Shown: positions 1 through 8,740 of the stretch, piece after piece | Layout: each line of letters begins with the position of its first letter | How positions within the stretch are numbered: position 1 is the stretch's first letter | From: Beijerinckiaceae bacterium | GTDB lineage: Bacteria; Pseudomonadota; Alphaproteobacteria; Rhizobiales; Beijerinckiaceae | NCBI GenBank assembly: GCA_027531565.1 | Contig: JAPZSB010000012.1 | Span: 1 to 44,136 of the forward strand | Direction: 5' to 3' | Length of the DNA: 44,136 nt | Program-made: the position numbers and the translations under genes | Notes under the pieces: generated by a model | The model's input: only the letters and a program-made list of their open reading frames with translations | What the model was told of the DNA's origin: nothing | Databases searched by the model: none

Positions 1-113
1 CCTTGCCCGGGCCCTATTTCGGACCCGGCCAGGAAACCCATCTGCGCATCGCTTTCGCCAATGTCGGCGCGGAACGACTGGCCGAACTCGGCACGCGGCT
101 GGCAGGAGGCTGA
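1..113 (+). CDS. C-terminal end of a PLP-dependent aminotransferase (partial)
   Basis: The frame is open from base 3 to a TGA at 111-113 and encodes the last 36 residues of a protein that starts before the window. The tail contains GPGQETHLRIAFANV followed by an amphipathic helix. This resembles the end of class I/II (aspartate-aminotransferase fold) enzymes, where a Gly-Pro-Gly stretch precedes a strand with the substrate-carboxylate arginine (here the Arg of HLRIAF). The catalytic lysine lies outside the window, so substrate and subfamily cannot be judged. The gene runs convergently into epmB, with a hairpin repeat between them. Confidence 0.6.
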   Translation, partial: LPGPYFGPGQETHLRIAFANVGAERLAELGTRLAGG

Positions 114-120
114 ACCCCTG

Positions 121-203
121 ACCCTGCCTCGGGCTTCGCCCTCGGCTTCCCTCTCCCCGCGGGGGAGAGGCCGACGGCGCGAAGCGACGGCGGGTGAGGG
201 GGC
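121..203. repeat. Intergenic hairpin repeat (type A), copy 1
   Basis: The segment has three modules seen again elsewhere in the window: a short hairpin CGGGCTTCGCCCTCGG, an inverted repeat CTCTCCCC/GGGGAGAG, and a GGCGGGTGAGGGG tail. It lies between two convergent genes, where it could act as a transcription barrier for either strand. There is no T-run, so it is not a classical intrinsic terminator. Confidence 0.75.
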
Positions 204-228
204 CTGACCCACCCCGCGATGAGGGGCC

Positions 229-1269
229 TCACCCCTCGGGGTAGCGATGCACCTGCCCGCGCGAATCGCGCACCAGCGCCACGCCGTTCTCGCGCCCGAC
301 CACGGCATCCGGGCCGATCTCCACCTTGCCATGCCCGCCCGGAAGGTCGAGCACATAGGCTGGCAGGCCGGGCCCGGACAGCTTCCCGCGCAGCCGCCCG
401 TACAGCGCCTGCCCCTCGGCGAGGCTGATCCGGAAATGGCCGGTGCCCGGCGCGAGATCGGGATGGTGCAGGTAGAGCGGCACGATGCGATGCGCGAGCA
501 TGGTGGCGAACAGCTCGAGCAGGTCTTCCTCGCTGGCATTGACGCCCTTGAGCAGCACGCTCTGGCCGAGCAGAACGATCCCCGCCCCATGGAGCCGCGC
601 GAGAGCCACCGCCGCCTCCGGCGTGAATTCCCGCGCATGGTTGGCATGGACGGCGACGTAATTCGCCTTGCCGGGAAAGGCCAGCGCGTCGGCCAGTTCG
701 GGCGTGATCCGCCCCGGCGCCACCACCGGCACCCGGCTGTGCCAGCGCACCATCCGGACCTGCGCGAGTGGCGCCAGCCTTTCGCCCAGCGCCCGGATGC
801 GCCGGGGCGAGAGCATCAGCGGGTCGCCACCGGTGACGATCACTTCCCGCACGCCGGGCTGCCCGGCGAGATAGGCGCCGATCGCATCGAGTTCCGCCGC
901 ATTGAGATTGCCGTCACCCGCCGGGCCAACCATCTCGCGGCGGAAGCAGAACCGGCAATAGACCGGGCAGCTATGGGTGATCTTGATCAGGACCCGGTCG
1001 GGATAGCGGTGGACGAGGCCCTTCACCGGCGAATGCGGGTGATCGCCGATCGGATCCGGGCTTTCTTCCGGCAGGGTGGAAGCCTCGTCCATCCGGGGCA
1101 GGAACTGCCGGCCGATCGGATCCTCGGGGCTCCCGATCAGCCGCGCCATGTCCGGCGTGACGGCTACGGCGTAACGCCGCGCGACCGGTTCAAGAGCCGG
1201 AAGGGTATCGGCGGGGATCAGCCCCGCCGCCGCCAGGTCCTCGAGGCGCGTCAGCGACCGGGCGCTCAT
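229..1269 (-). CDS. epmB: EF-P beta-lysylation protein EpmB (lysine 2,3-aminomutase family)
   Basis: Radical-SAM, PLP-dependent enzyme that converts (S)-alpha-lysine to (R)-beta-lysine, the substrate EpmA attaches to EF-P. The 346-residue protein has the radical-SAM cluster motif C101-x3-C105-x2-C108 in HSCPVYCRFCFRREMVG, the GGDPLML segment, and a C-terminal PGGHGK whose lysine matches the PLP lysine of lysine aminomutases. Its length fits the short EpmB type rather than clostridial lysine aminomutase. The ATG overlaps the epmA stop codon (ATGA, 1266-1269), so the pair is very likely translationally coupled. A much longer upstream-extended frame exists but overlaps epmA heavily and was rejected. 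With efp next door, the EF-P role is secure. Confidence 0.95.
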   Translation of the reverse strand: MSARSLTRLEDLAAAGLIPADTLPALEPVARRYAVAVTPDMARLIGSPEDPIGRQFLPRMDEASTLPEESPDPIGDHPHSPVKGLVHRYPDRVLIKITHSCPVYCRFCFRREMVGPAGDGNLNAAELDAIGAYLAGQPGVREVIVTGGDPLMLSPRRIRALGERLAPLAQVRMVRWHSRVPVVAPGRITPELADALAFPGKANYVAVHANHAREFTPEAAVALARLHGAGIVLLGQSVLLKGVNASEEDLLELFATMLAHRIVPLYLHHPDLAPGTGHFRISLAEGQALYGRLRGKLSGPGLPAYVLDLPGGHGKVEIGPDAVVGRENGVALVRDSRGQVHRYPEG

Positions 1270-2312
1270 GCCGGGTCCTCCGGGAAGGGCCACGGCGTGA
1301 AGATCACCTCGGCCACATCGTCCGCTCCCGTCGCCAGCAGGGCCAGCCGGTCGAAGCCGAGCGCGATGCCGGAAGCCGGCGGCATCTCGGCAAGGGCGTC
1401 GAGGAAATCCTCGTCGAGCGGATAGCGTTCGCCATAAAGACGCTCCTTCTCGGCCATGTCGGCCTCGAAACGGCGACGCTGCTCGGCGGCATCGGTCAAC
1501 TCGCCGAAGGCATTGGCGAGTTCCACGCCGCAGGCATAGAGTTCGAACCGTTCGGCGAAGCGCGGATCGTCCGGGCAGGGGCGGGCGAGGGCGGCTTCCG
1601 AAACGGGGTATCGGTCGAGGACCGTCGCCCGGCCGATGCCGAGGCAGGGCTCGATCCGCTCGCTGATCACCCGGCTGAACACATCGCCCCATGTATCATC
1701 CGGCGCGATCCGCAATCCCGCCGCCATGGCCGCCGATGCCAGCCCGTCGCGATCCGCGAGATGGGCATCGAGATCGATCCCCGCATGGCGCCGGAACGCT
1801 TCGCTCACGCTCAGCCGTTCCGGCTCGGCGAGCGGATCGCAGGTCCGGCCCCGGAACCGGAATTCGCGCTGCCCGCCGGTTTCCGCGGCGAGGCGCAGCA
1901 GATCGGCGCAATCCGCCATCAGCGCGGTGTAGTCCTCGCCGCTGCGATACCATTCGAGCATCGTGAATTCCGGCGCATGGAGCCGCGAGGCCTCGCGCGC
2001 CCGGAAAACCGGTGCGAACTGATAGATCCGCCGCTCGCCGGCCGCGAGCAGCTTCTTCATCGCGAATTCCGGCGAGGTATGCAGGTAGCCCCGCTGCATC
2101 ACGTCACCCGACGCCAGCCAATGCGCCTCGAAAGCATGCAGATGCGTCTCGTTGCCGGGGGAGACCTGCACGATCCCCGTCTCGACCTCGAGGAAATCCC
2201 GCGCGTCGAATTGTGCCCGGATGGCGGATTTCAGCCGTGCCCGCCGGACGAGACGGTCACGCCGCGCAGCATGCCGGTCGGGGCGCCAGAACGGATGAAC
2301 GGGTGACGTCAT
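1266..2312 (-). CDS. epmA: EF-P--(R)-beta-lysine ligase EpmA (GenX/PoxA)
   Basis: Paralogue of the class II lysyl-tRNA synthetase catalytic core. It activates (R)-beta-lysine with ATP and attaches it to the EF-P lysine. The 348-residue protein lacks the N-terminal tRNA-anticodon-binding OB domain of LysRS, as expected. Visible class II motifs are motif 2 (FRAREASRLHAPEFTMLEW) and motif 3 (GIALGFDRLALLATG). The N-terminal VETGIVQVSPGNETHL matches the EpmA amino-acid-site region. It is the first gene of the epmA-epmB operon and is divergent from efp across a 186-base spacer that must hold both promoters. No good Shine-Dalgarno is visible before the ATG. Confidence 0.95.
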   Translation of the reverse strand: MTSPVHPFWRPDRHAARRDRLVRRARLKSAIRAQFDARDFLEVETGIVQVSPGNETHLHAFEAHWLASGDVMQRGYLHTSPEFAMKKLLAAGERRIYQFAPVFRAREASRLHAPEFTMLEWYRSGEDYTALMADCADLLRLAAETGGQREFRFRGRTCDPLAEPERLSVSEAFRRHAGIDLDAHLADRDGLASAAMAAGLRIAPDDTWGDVFSRVISERIEPCLGIGRATVLDRYPVSEAALARPCPDDPRFAERFELYACGVELANAFGELTDAAEQRRRFEADMAEKERLYGERYPLDEDFLDALAEMPPASGIALGFDRLALLATGADDVAEVIFTPWPFPEDPA

Positions 2313-2498
2313 GGGGGAGGAACGGGCCTTCGCCGGATTTTCATGAGGCCGGTGGCTTGGCCTTTCGGTGCGAATTGGCTATGGAGCGCCACGAATTTCA
2401 TTTGGAACAGGTCCGGCCCGGCGTCAAACGCGCGTTGAGCTCCCTGTGCCGTTTCCCTGAACCCGCGCCTTTCGCGCGTCAAGAAACCGAGGACAAAC

Positions 2499-3068
2499 GT
2501 GGTCAAGGTCATCGCCTCTTCCATCCGCAAGGGCAACATCATCGAGCTGGAGCACGGGCTCTATTCCGTCATCTCCGCCGAGAGCTTCTTCCCCGGCAAG
2601 GGCACGCCGACGACGCAGATCGACTGCCGCCGCCTGTCCGACGGCGTGAAGACGCAGGTCCGCTACCGCACGACGGAGCAGGTCGAGAAGGCCTTCGTCG
2701 AGGACAAGGACTACACCTATCTCTATGGCGACGATGACGGTTTCACCTTCATGGACCAGGAGAATTTCGAGCAGGTCATCGTCCCGAAGGACGTGATCGG
2801 CGATCAGGCCGCCTATCTCCAGGAGAGCATGGTCGTGCGCCTCGGCCTCTATAACGGCGTCGCGGTCACCGTCATCCTGCCGCAGCGCGTCGTGCTCGAG
2901 ATCGTCGAGACCGAGCCGGTCACGAAGGGCCAGACGGCCTCCTCCTCCTACAAGCCGGCCATCCTCTCGAACGGCGTCCGCACCGCCATCCCGCCGCATG
3001 TCACCGCCGGCACCCGCGTGGTGATCAACACGGAAGACGGCTCCTACGTCGAGCGCGCCAAGGACTGA
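2499..3068 (+). CDS. efp: Translation elongation factor P
   Basis: EF-P binds between the P and E sites and relieves ribosome stalling at polyproline stretches. The 189-residue protein has the normal three-domain length. The lysine to be beta-lysylated is K34 in the loop PGKGTP, the form used with EpmA/EpmB. The C-terminal domain keeps the [10 protein letters not shown] and [13 protein letters not shown] segments. The start is a GTG at 2499, chosen because AGGA at 2490-2493 is correctly spaced and the product begins [13 protein letters not shown] as EF-Ps do. Divergent placement from epmA-epmB allows shared regulation. No epmC (EF-P hydroxylase) is seen nearby. Confidence 0.97.
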   Translation: MVKVIASSIRKGNIIELEHGLYSVISAESFFPGKGTPTTQIDCRRLSDGVKTQVRYRTTEQVEKAFVEDKDYTYLYGDDDGFTFMDQENFEQVIVPKDVIGDQAAYLQESMVVRLGLYNGVAVTVILPQRVVLEIVETEPVTKGQTASSSYKPAILSNGVRTAIPPHVTAGTRVVINTEDGSYVERAKD

Positions 3069-3070
3069 GG

Positions 3071-3290
3071 GGGGTACACCCCTCACCCGGCGCTCCGCGC
3101 CACCCTCTCCCCGCAAGCGGGGCGAGGGATTCAGGCGCCCACCGCCGCCGCTTCTCCTCCCCGCAAGCGGGGCGAGGGGAAGCACCCGGCCGCTGCCGTT
3201 TGTCCTGCCAACCCGCCCCTCCAGCCGGCCTCCCACCTCTCCCCAGCGGGGAGAGGTCGCCGGCGCGACGCGACGGCGGGTGAGGGGGAT
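3071..3290. repeat. Mosaic of intergenic hairpin repeats (type A), copy 2
   Basis: This fills most of the 338-base gap between efp and the next gene. It contains CTCTCCCCGCAAGCGGGGCG-type hairpins at about 3112-3127 and 3158-3173, then a CTCTCCCC/GGGGAGAG hairpin with the GGCGGGTGAGGGG tail at about 3236-3290. The first part after the efp stop, GGGGTACACCCC, is also palindromic. No gene or promoter is evident inside it. Confidence 0.75.
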
Positions 3291-3406
3291 GCCACTGCCC
3301 CCGCAACCTCCCGTTAGCCAACGCCCGATTCTCTCCGGTTCCGTTCAACCCGCCTTAGGACCTTCTCCCTAACGTCCGGCGCAAAGGGCCGGAACAGGGG
3401 AAAACC

Positions 3407-5677
3407 ATGGCGGACGAGGCGATGATCACGGGCGGCGGTGCAGCAGCGGAGCCGGCTTCCGGCCCGGCCCGCCCGGCGATGACGCTGGCGGTCTTCACCC
3501 TCGCCATCTTCACCTCGGCCTTCCTGCTTTTCGCCATCCAGCCGATGTTCACCAAGATGGTGCTGCCGCTGCTCGGCGGCTCGCCCTCGGTCTGGTCGGT
3601 GGCGATGGTCTTCTTCCAGGCGTTGCTGCTGGCGGGCTATCTCTATGCCCACCTGCTCACCACGCGCCTGTCGCCGCGCATTGCGGCCTTCGTGCATCTC
3701 GCCCTGATGGCAATCACGCTTCTCGCTCTGCCGATCGCGATTTCCGACCGGCTCGGCACCCCGCCCGCCGAGGGGCAGGCCCTCTGGCTGATCGGCCTGT
3801 TCCTTGCCTCGGTCGGGCTCCCGTTCTTCGCGATTGCCGGCAACGGCCCGCTGCTGCAGGCCTGGTTCGCCCGGACCGGGCACCCGCATGCCAATGACCC
3901 GTATTTCCTTTACGGCGCCTCGAATCTCGGTTCCTTCGCCGCCCTGCTGCTCTACCCGGTCGCGATCGAACCCATGCTCAACCTGCGCGCGCAGACGCTG
4001 GGCTGGTCCGCCGGCTTCGTGCTGCTGGCGGGGCTGATCGGCCTCGCCGCGCTCCGGCTCGGCACCGTCACGCCCTATACCCGCGCCGAAACCGAGGCCG
4101 CCGCGGCCGATCGTCCCTCCGCCCGGACCATCCTCGGCTGGATCGCGCTCTCCTTCATCCCCTCGGGCCTGCTGGTGGCGGTCACGGCGCATCTCTCCAC
4201 CGATGTCGCCGCCGCGCCCTTCATGTGGGTGATCCCGCTCGCGTTGTTCCTGCTGACCTTCGTGCTGATCTTCCGCGACCGGCCTCTGGTGCCGATGCCG
4301 GCGATCGAGCGCATCCTTCCCATTCTCGCAGCCGGGCTCGTCCTCATCTCCTATTTCGGCAACCGTGTCTTCCTGCTGGTTTTCGCGATCCATATCGCCT
4401 TCTTCTTCGCAGCGACCCTCGTCTGCCATGCCCGCCTCTATGCGGCCCGGCCCTCGGCGCGCCACCTCACCACCTTCTATCTCTGGATGAGCTTCGGCGG
4501 CGTCCTCGGCGGGCTGTTCTGCGGGCTTCTGGCCCCGGTCATCTTCGACCGGATCATCGAATATCCGCTGCTGGTCATCGCGGCGGTCCTTGCCCTGCCG
4601 GCGCTCGGGCAGATCGGGCGCGCCGCCCTGCTGCGGCAGGTTGTCCCGGTTCTCGCACTCGGCGCGATCTATCTGGGCGCGCTCGTTGTCATCGCCAGCC
4701 AATGGGGCAGCGAGATCGGCCCGGTCCTGCCGGCGATTTTCGTCCTTTCAGGTTTCTTCTGCCTCATCGCCTATCGCCGGCCGGCCATCGTCGCGGCGAT
4801 GCTGCCGATCCTTTTCATCGCGCTCAACGTGATGCAGCAGGTCGTCAACCAGCGCGAGCATGAGCGCTCCTTCTTTGGCGTCCACAAGCTCGAACTGCGC
4901 GAGAACGGCCAGCTGCGGATCCTCTCGCATGGCACGACCGTGCACGGCGCGATGCGCGTCCGCAATCCGGACGGGACGCCCTATACCGGCCGGCCCAGGC
5001 CGCTGACCTATTACCATCCCGAAGGGCCGATCGCCGAGGGACTCCGCGCCGTTCCGGCCCGGCCGGAAGGCCGCCGCATCGGCGTCGTCGGGCTCGGCGC
5101 CGGCGCCCAGGCCTGCAACGGCGAGGCTGGCGATCACTGGACCTTCTTCGAGATCGACGCTGCCGTGGTGCGGATCGCGCAGGACCCGCGCGAATTCCGC
5201 TTCCTCTCCGAATGCGCGCCCGCCGCCCGGATCGTGCTGGGGGATGCCCGGCTGACCTTGGTCAACGAGCCGAAGGGCAGCTTCGACAGCCTGCTGATCG
5301 ATGCCTTCTCCTCGGATTCGATCCCCACCCACCTGCTGACGCGGGAGGCGCTGGCGCTTTATCTCGACCGGCTGGCCGAGGACGGTGTGCTGACGCTGCA
5401 TATCTCGAACCGCCATCTCGAACTCGAAAGCGTGGTCGCCGCCCTCGCGCGCGATGCCGGTGCCGTGGCGCTCTACAAGGCCGATCCGGGCGAGGGCCGG
5501 CCGACGCTGGAAGCCCGCATTCCCTCGATGGTCGTGGTCATGGCGAAATCCGCCACGCCGCTGAAGCCCTTCGAGGCACTCGACGGCTGGCGGCCGATCC
5601 GTGATCGCGGTGTGGCCGTCTGGACGGATGATTTCTCGAACATCGTCGGCGCGCTGATCCGGCATTACCGGCAGTAA
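3407..5677 (+). CDS. Multi-pass membrane protein fused to a spermidine-synthase-like domain
   Basis: The 756-residue protein has two parts. Residues about 24-480 form many hydrophobic helices (for example starting MTLAVFTLAIFTSAFLLFAI), the transporter-like half. Residues about 545-735 form a Rossmann methyltransferase-like fold of the spermidine/spermine synthase type: the nucleotide-loop strand RRIGVVGLGAGAQ, the acidic strand end TFFEID, and LGDAR then LLIDAFSSDSIPTHLL. This is the widespread 'fused MFS/spermidine synthase' architecture. The substrate is unknown. Polyamine synthesis is not proven because aminopropyltransferase active-site residues cannot be checked by eye. The ATG follows AGGGGAAAA with good spacing. 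It is transcribed alone, after a repeat-filled gap. Confidence 0.85.
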   Translation: MADEAMITGGGAAAEPASGPARPAMTLAVFTLAIFTSAFLLFAIQPMFTKMVLPLLGGSPSVWSVAMVFFQALLLAGYLYAHLLTTRLSPRIAAFVHLALMAITLLALPIAISDRLGTPPAEGQALWLIGLFLASVGLPFFAIAGNGPLLQAWFARTGHPHANDPYFLYGASNLGSFAALLLYPVAIEPMLNLRAQTLGWSAGFVLLAGLIGLAALRLGTVTPYTRAETEAAAADRPSARTILGWIALSFIPSGLLVAVTAHLSTDVAAAPFMWVIPLALFLLTFVLIFRDRPLVPMPAIERILPILAAGLVLISYFGNRVFLLVFAIHIAFFFAATLVCHARLYAARPSARHLTTFYLWMSFGGVLGGLFCGLLAPVIFDRIIEYPLLVIAAVLALPALGQIGRAALLRQVVPVLALGAIYLGALVVIASQWGSEIGPVLPAIFVLSGFFCLIAYRRPAIVAAMLPILFIALNVMQQVVNQREHERSFFGVHKLELRENGQLRILSHGTTVHGAMRVRNPDGTPYTGRPRPLTYYHPEGPIAEGLRAVPARPEGRRIGVVGLGAGAQACNGEAGDHWTFFEIDAAVVRIAQDPREFRFLSECAPAARIVLGDARLTLVNEPKGSFDSLLIDAFSSDSIPTHLLTREALALYLDRLAEDGVLTLHISNRHLELESVVAALARDAGAVALYKADPGEGRPTLEARIPSMVVVMAKSATPLKPFEALDGWRPIRDRGVAVWTDDFSNIVGALIRHYRQ

Positions 5678-5705
5678 GACGGCCTGACCGGCGGTGGGCT
5701 GGTCC

Positions 5706-6635
5706 TCAGCCCATCGCCTTCCGTACCGCTTCCATGCGCGGGATCGGCGCCACGGCGCCATAGCCTTCGGTCGAGAGCGCTGCCGCCACGCCGGCATAGC
5801 GGGCGGCCTCGGCCGGGGCATCCCCGGCGACCAGCCGCGCGACGAAAGCCCCGCCGAAGCAGTCGCCGGCGCCCGTCGCGTCGATCGGCGTGCAGCGATG
5901 CGGCTTCACGCGTGTCCGTCCCTGCGCATCGGCGACCAGCGCGCCCTCGGCGCCCAGCTTGAGCGCGACAAGCTTCGCCCCGCGGGCAAGGCACCAGTCG
6001 GCCAGCGCATCGGGCTCGGTCAGCCCGGTAATCGCGACGATGTCGTCATAGCTCGGCAGGACGAGGTCGCTCAGCCCGATCACGTCGGTCATGATCGCGC
6101 GGGCCCGGTCCTTCGACCAGAGCTTGAGGCGGAGATTGGTATCGAACGAAACGAGGCACCCCGCCGCGCGGGCGGCATGGATGGCGATATAGGCCGCATC
6201 GCAGGCGCTCGCGGAAATGGCGAGCGAGATGCCGGAGAGATGCAGCGCCTTCGCCCGGGAAATCGCCTCGACCGGAACATCGCCGGGGCCGTAGAGCGAG
6301 GCGGCGGAGCCGGCGCGGGCGAAGGAGAATTCATGCCCGTTTGGCCCATGGGTCACGAAATACATCCCCGTCGGCGCGGAAGGATGCTCGCGGACGAGGC
6401 TGTGATCGACGCCCTCCGCCTCCCAGAGCGCGCGCAGCATCCCGGCATTGGCATCGCGGCCGAGCGCGCTGACATAGCCGACCGAGGCGCCCTGCCGTGC
6501 GGCGGCAATCGCGAAATTCGAGGTGTCGCCGCCGAAACCCTGCAGGTAAGTGCGGCCATCGCCGCCCTTCACCTGGTTGAACTCGATCATCGGCTCGCCC
6601 ATGGCGAGAATGGCGGGGAAGGCAGGCGCGGACAT
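5706..6635 (-). CDS. PfkB-family sugar kinase, probably 2-dehydro-3-deoxygluconokinase
   Basis: Ribokinase-fold enzyme of 309 residues, normal for the family. The N-terminal GGDTSNFAIAAARQG is the first PfkB signature and reads most like KDG kinases. The C-terminal DATGAGDCFGGAF is the second signature, containing the anion-hole GAGD with the catalytic Asp. The central DTNLRLKLW segment also favours KDG kinase over fructokinase or ribokinase. KDG kinase phosphorylates 2-keto-3-deoxygluconate in hexuronate or galactonate catabolism. No aldolase or uronate genes lie alongside, so substrate assignment rests on motif resemblance only. The start has no clear ribosome-binding site; the alternative ATG 33 bases in also lacks one. 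Confidence 0.8.
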   Translation of the reverse strand: MSAPAFPAILAMGEPMIEFNQVKGGDGRTYLQGFGGDTSNFAIAAARQGASVGYVSALGRDANAGMLRALWEAEGVDHSLVREHPSAPTGMYFVTHGPNGHEFSFARAGSAASLYGPGDVPVEAISRAKALHLSGISLAISASACDAAYIAIHAARAAGCLVSFDTNLRLKLWSKDRARAIMTDVIGLSDLVLPSYDDIVAITGLTEPDALADWCLARGAKLVALKLGAEGALVADAQGRTRVKPHRCTPIDATGAGDCFGGAFVARLVAGDAPAEAARYAGVAAALSTEGYGAVAPIPRMEAVRKAMG

Positions 6636-6738
6636 GGGAGGACAACCGGAGCAGGATAACCGTGAACAGCCGCCTGACCGGGTGGAAAGACGACATCAAG
6701 GCTTTTATGCGTAATGGAAACGCGATGAAAGGGCCCGG

Positions 6739-6800
6739 TGGCAAGAATGACCGGCAGGCAAGAATGCATGGCAGGCAGGAATGCCAGGCAGGAATGACCG
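6739..6800. repeat. Short degenerate direct repeats of GGCA(A/G)GAATG
   Basis: Four imperfect copies of a 10-base unit GGCAAGAATG / GGCAGGAATG, some preceded by an extra GGCA, lie in the spacer between the divergent kinase and asparaginase genes. They sit 40-90 bases before the asparaginase start. They could be an operator array or simply slippage; nothing in the sequence decides. Confidence 0.55.
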
Positions 6801-6831
6801 GAAAGAAGCCGCCAGCCCCGGGGAGAAGACG

Positions 6832-7842
6832 ATGATGAACGATCCGGTTCTTGTAGAGGTCACGCGCGGCGGCATCCCCGAATCGGTGCATCGCGGCGCG
6901 CTGGCGGTGCTGGATGCCGATGGCGCGGTGGTCATGGCGCTGGGGGATATCGACCGGCCGGTTTTCCCGCGTTCCGCCGTGAAGGGCCTTCAGGCGCTGC
7001 CGCTGATCGAGACCGGCGCCGCCGACCGATTCGGGCTGAGCGAGGCCGAACTGGCTCTCGCCTGCGCCTCGCATTCCGGCGAGCCGGCCCATGCCGAAAC
7101 CTCGGCCTCCGCCATCGCCAAGGCCGGGCTCGAGGTGGCCTGCCTCGAATGCGGCGCGCATTGGCCGATGGGCGAAAAGGCTGCCCGCGCGCTGGCCGCC
7201 TCGGGCGGGCAGCCCTCGGCCCTGCACAACAATTGCTCCGGCAAGCATGCCGGCTTCCTCTGCGTCGCCGTGGCCGAGGGCAAGGATCCGAAGGGCTACA
7301 TCCAGCCCGATCATCCGGTCATGCAGGCGGTGAGCGGGGCTTTGGGCAGCATGACCGGCTACAACCTCCGCAACACGGCGCGCGGCGTCGATGGCTGCTC
7401 CATCCCCACCTATGCGATTCCCCTGCGCAATCTCGCCCGGGGCTTCGCGCGGTTCGGCACCGGCCAGGGCCTCGGCCCCGAACGGGCCCGGGCGGCCGCG
7501 CGGCTGCGCGCGGCGGTGGCGAAGGAGCCCTTCATGGTCGCCGGCACCGACCGGTTCGACACGGTGGTGATGACCGCGCTCGGCGCCCGCGTCTTCATGA
7601 AGACCGGGGCGGAGGGCGTCTATTGCGCAGCGATTCCCGAGCTCGGCTACGGCATCGCGTTGAAAATCGATGACGGCGCCGGCCGCGCGGCCGAGACTGT
7701 CATGGCGGCGCTGCTCCGCCGGTTCCTGCCGCTCTCGGAGGCCGAGGCCCGCATTGTCCTGCCGCGCACCGACCACGTGATGAAGAACTGGAACGGCATC
7801 GAGGTCGGCCGGATGCGGCCCGCCCCCGTGCTGGTCAGCTGA
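6832..7842 (+). CDS. Class 3 L-asparaginase (Rhizobium etli AnsA/ReAV type)
   Basis: Hydrolyses L-asparagine to aspartate and ammonia. From the ATG at 6832 the protein is 336 residues, and its key residues fall at the positions reported for R. etli ReAV: S48 and K51 in PRSAVKG, S80 in CASHSG, and the zinc site C135 and K138 in HNNCSGKHAGF plus C189 in GVDGCSIPTYA. This agreement supports the start, which has GGGGAGAAG just upstream; a longer frame from 6781 would shift the numbering by 17. This fold belongs to the serine-beta-lactamase-like group and is unrelated to E. coli AnsA/AnsB. It converges tail to tail with pcp (8-base gap). No AnsP/AnsR neighbours are seen. Confidence 0.93.
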   Translation: MMNDPVLVEVTRGGIPESVHRGALAVLDADGAVVMALGDIDRPVFPRSAVKGLQALPLIETGAADRFGLSEAELALACASHSGEPAHAETSASAIAKAGLEVACLECGAHWPMGEKAARALAASGGQPSALHNNCSGKHAGFLCVAVAEGKDPKGYIQPDHPVMQAVSGALGSMTGYNLRNTARGVDGCSIPTYAIPLRNLARGFARFGTGQGLGPERARAAARLRAAVAKEPFMVAGTDRFDTVVMTALGARVFMKTGAEGVYCAAIPELGYGIALKIDDGAGRAAETVMAALLRRFLPLSEAEARIVLPRTDHVMKNWNGIEVGRMRPAPVLVS

Positions 7843-7850
7843 GCGCGGCG

Positions 7851-8483
7851 TTACCGCCGCCGCGCTCGGCCGATTTCCGCCTGCACCAACGCCGTGATGG
7901 CGCGGATCATCGCCGGCAGGGTTGGCCGCGTCTCGTGCCGCCGCTGGCCCGGACGGCCGGGCAGGGGGATATGCACGAAGACGATGCGCGTCTCCCGCGG
8001 CATCGCGCCGAGCATCCACCAATAGGCGGCATTGCAGACATAGCGCCCGGCATCATGCGAAATCCCGGTCGGAACACCGGCCTGCCGGAGATCGCGCATC
8101 AGCACGGGGCCGGCATGCCGCCCGGGCCGGATCGCGCCCGCGCCCGGCTCGAGCACCCGCCGGTTGACCTTCCGCCCGGCGGCATCCCGCGCTGTGGCCG
8201 AAACGCGGTTCCGCGCGACCCTCTCCACCCGGAGCCGCTGCGACCGCGCCGCCACGCCGAGCATCACCACGAAGGCGGGCGGCTCCTGCGCCACCGCTCC
8301 GATCCGCGCCTCGACATGGCGGTAGTCGGTCGGGAAGGCGAGGCCCTCGACCCGCCAGCCCAGCCGTTTCCAGCGGCCAGCGCCGTCAAGGGCCCGGGCG
8401 ATCTCGCCGCTCGGATTGTGTTTCACGCCCGGAAAGGGACCGAACCCGGTGACCAGCGCGCGCCTCGCCCGTTCCCGGCTCAT
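7851..8483 (-). CDS. pcp: Pyroglutamyl-peptidase I (peptidase C15)
   Basis: Removes N-terminal pyroglutamate from peptides. The predicted 210-residue protein begins MSRERARRALVTGFGPFPG, the family's first strand and loop. The catalytic triad is visible as E87 (RLRVERVARN), C150 (SHDAGRYVCNAAYW) and H171 (VFVHIPLPG). The start at 8483 was preferred over an upstream ATG at 8537 because AAGGAG lies seven bases before it and the family signature starts close to the N-terminus. Monocistronic and convergent with the asparaginase gene, so both neighbours release amino acids or ammonium, although on separate transcripts. Confidence 0.92.
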   Translation of the reverse strand: MSRERARRALVTGFGPFPGVKHNPSGEIARALDGAGRWKRLGWRVEGLAFPTDYRHVEARIGAVAQEPPAFVVMLGVAARSQRLRVERVARNRVSATARDAAGRKVNRRVLEPGAGAIRPGRHAGPVLMRDLRQAGVPTGISHDAGRYVCNAAYWWMLGAMPRETRIVFVHIPLPGRPGQRRHETRPTLPAMIRAITALVQAEIGRARRR

Positions 8484-8740
8484 GCGGCTCTCCTTGTTTT
8501 GGCCGGATTCTGCCGGCACCAGCAGCGGAGGGGGCAATGCAGCGGGACGTATTTACCAATCCTCAACCTTTGCCCTCCTAGTTCTTCGTCGGGCCCGATC
8601 TCCAGGCCTTTCGAAAAGCGATTTTAAATCATAGGCTTGATGCCTGAATCTGTCGTCGGTCCTTACTCTGCACGAGGCCCGGCCCAACCACAACCGGCGG
8701 GATCGTTCCCGCAGACGAACAGGTGCACAGGGAAACATCG

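Noticed and set aside
3314-4702. A 462-residue minus-strand gene
   Set aside because: It runs antisense through the membrane half of the spermidine-synthase-like gene, with the same charged shadow composition and no start signal.
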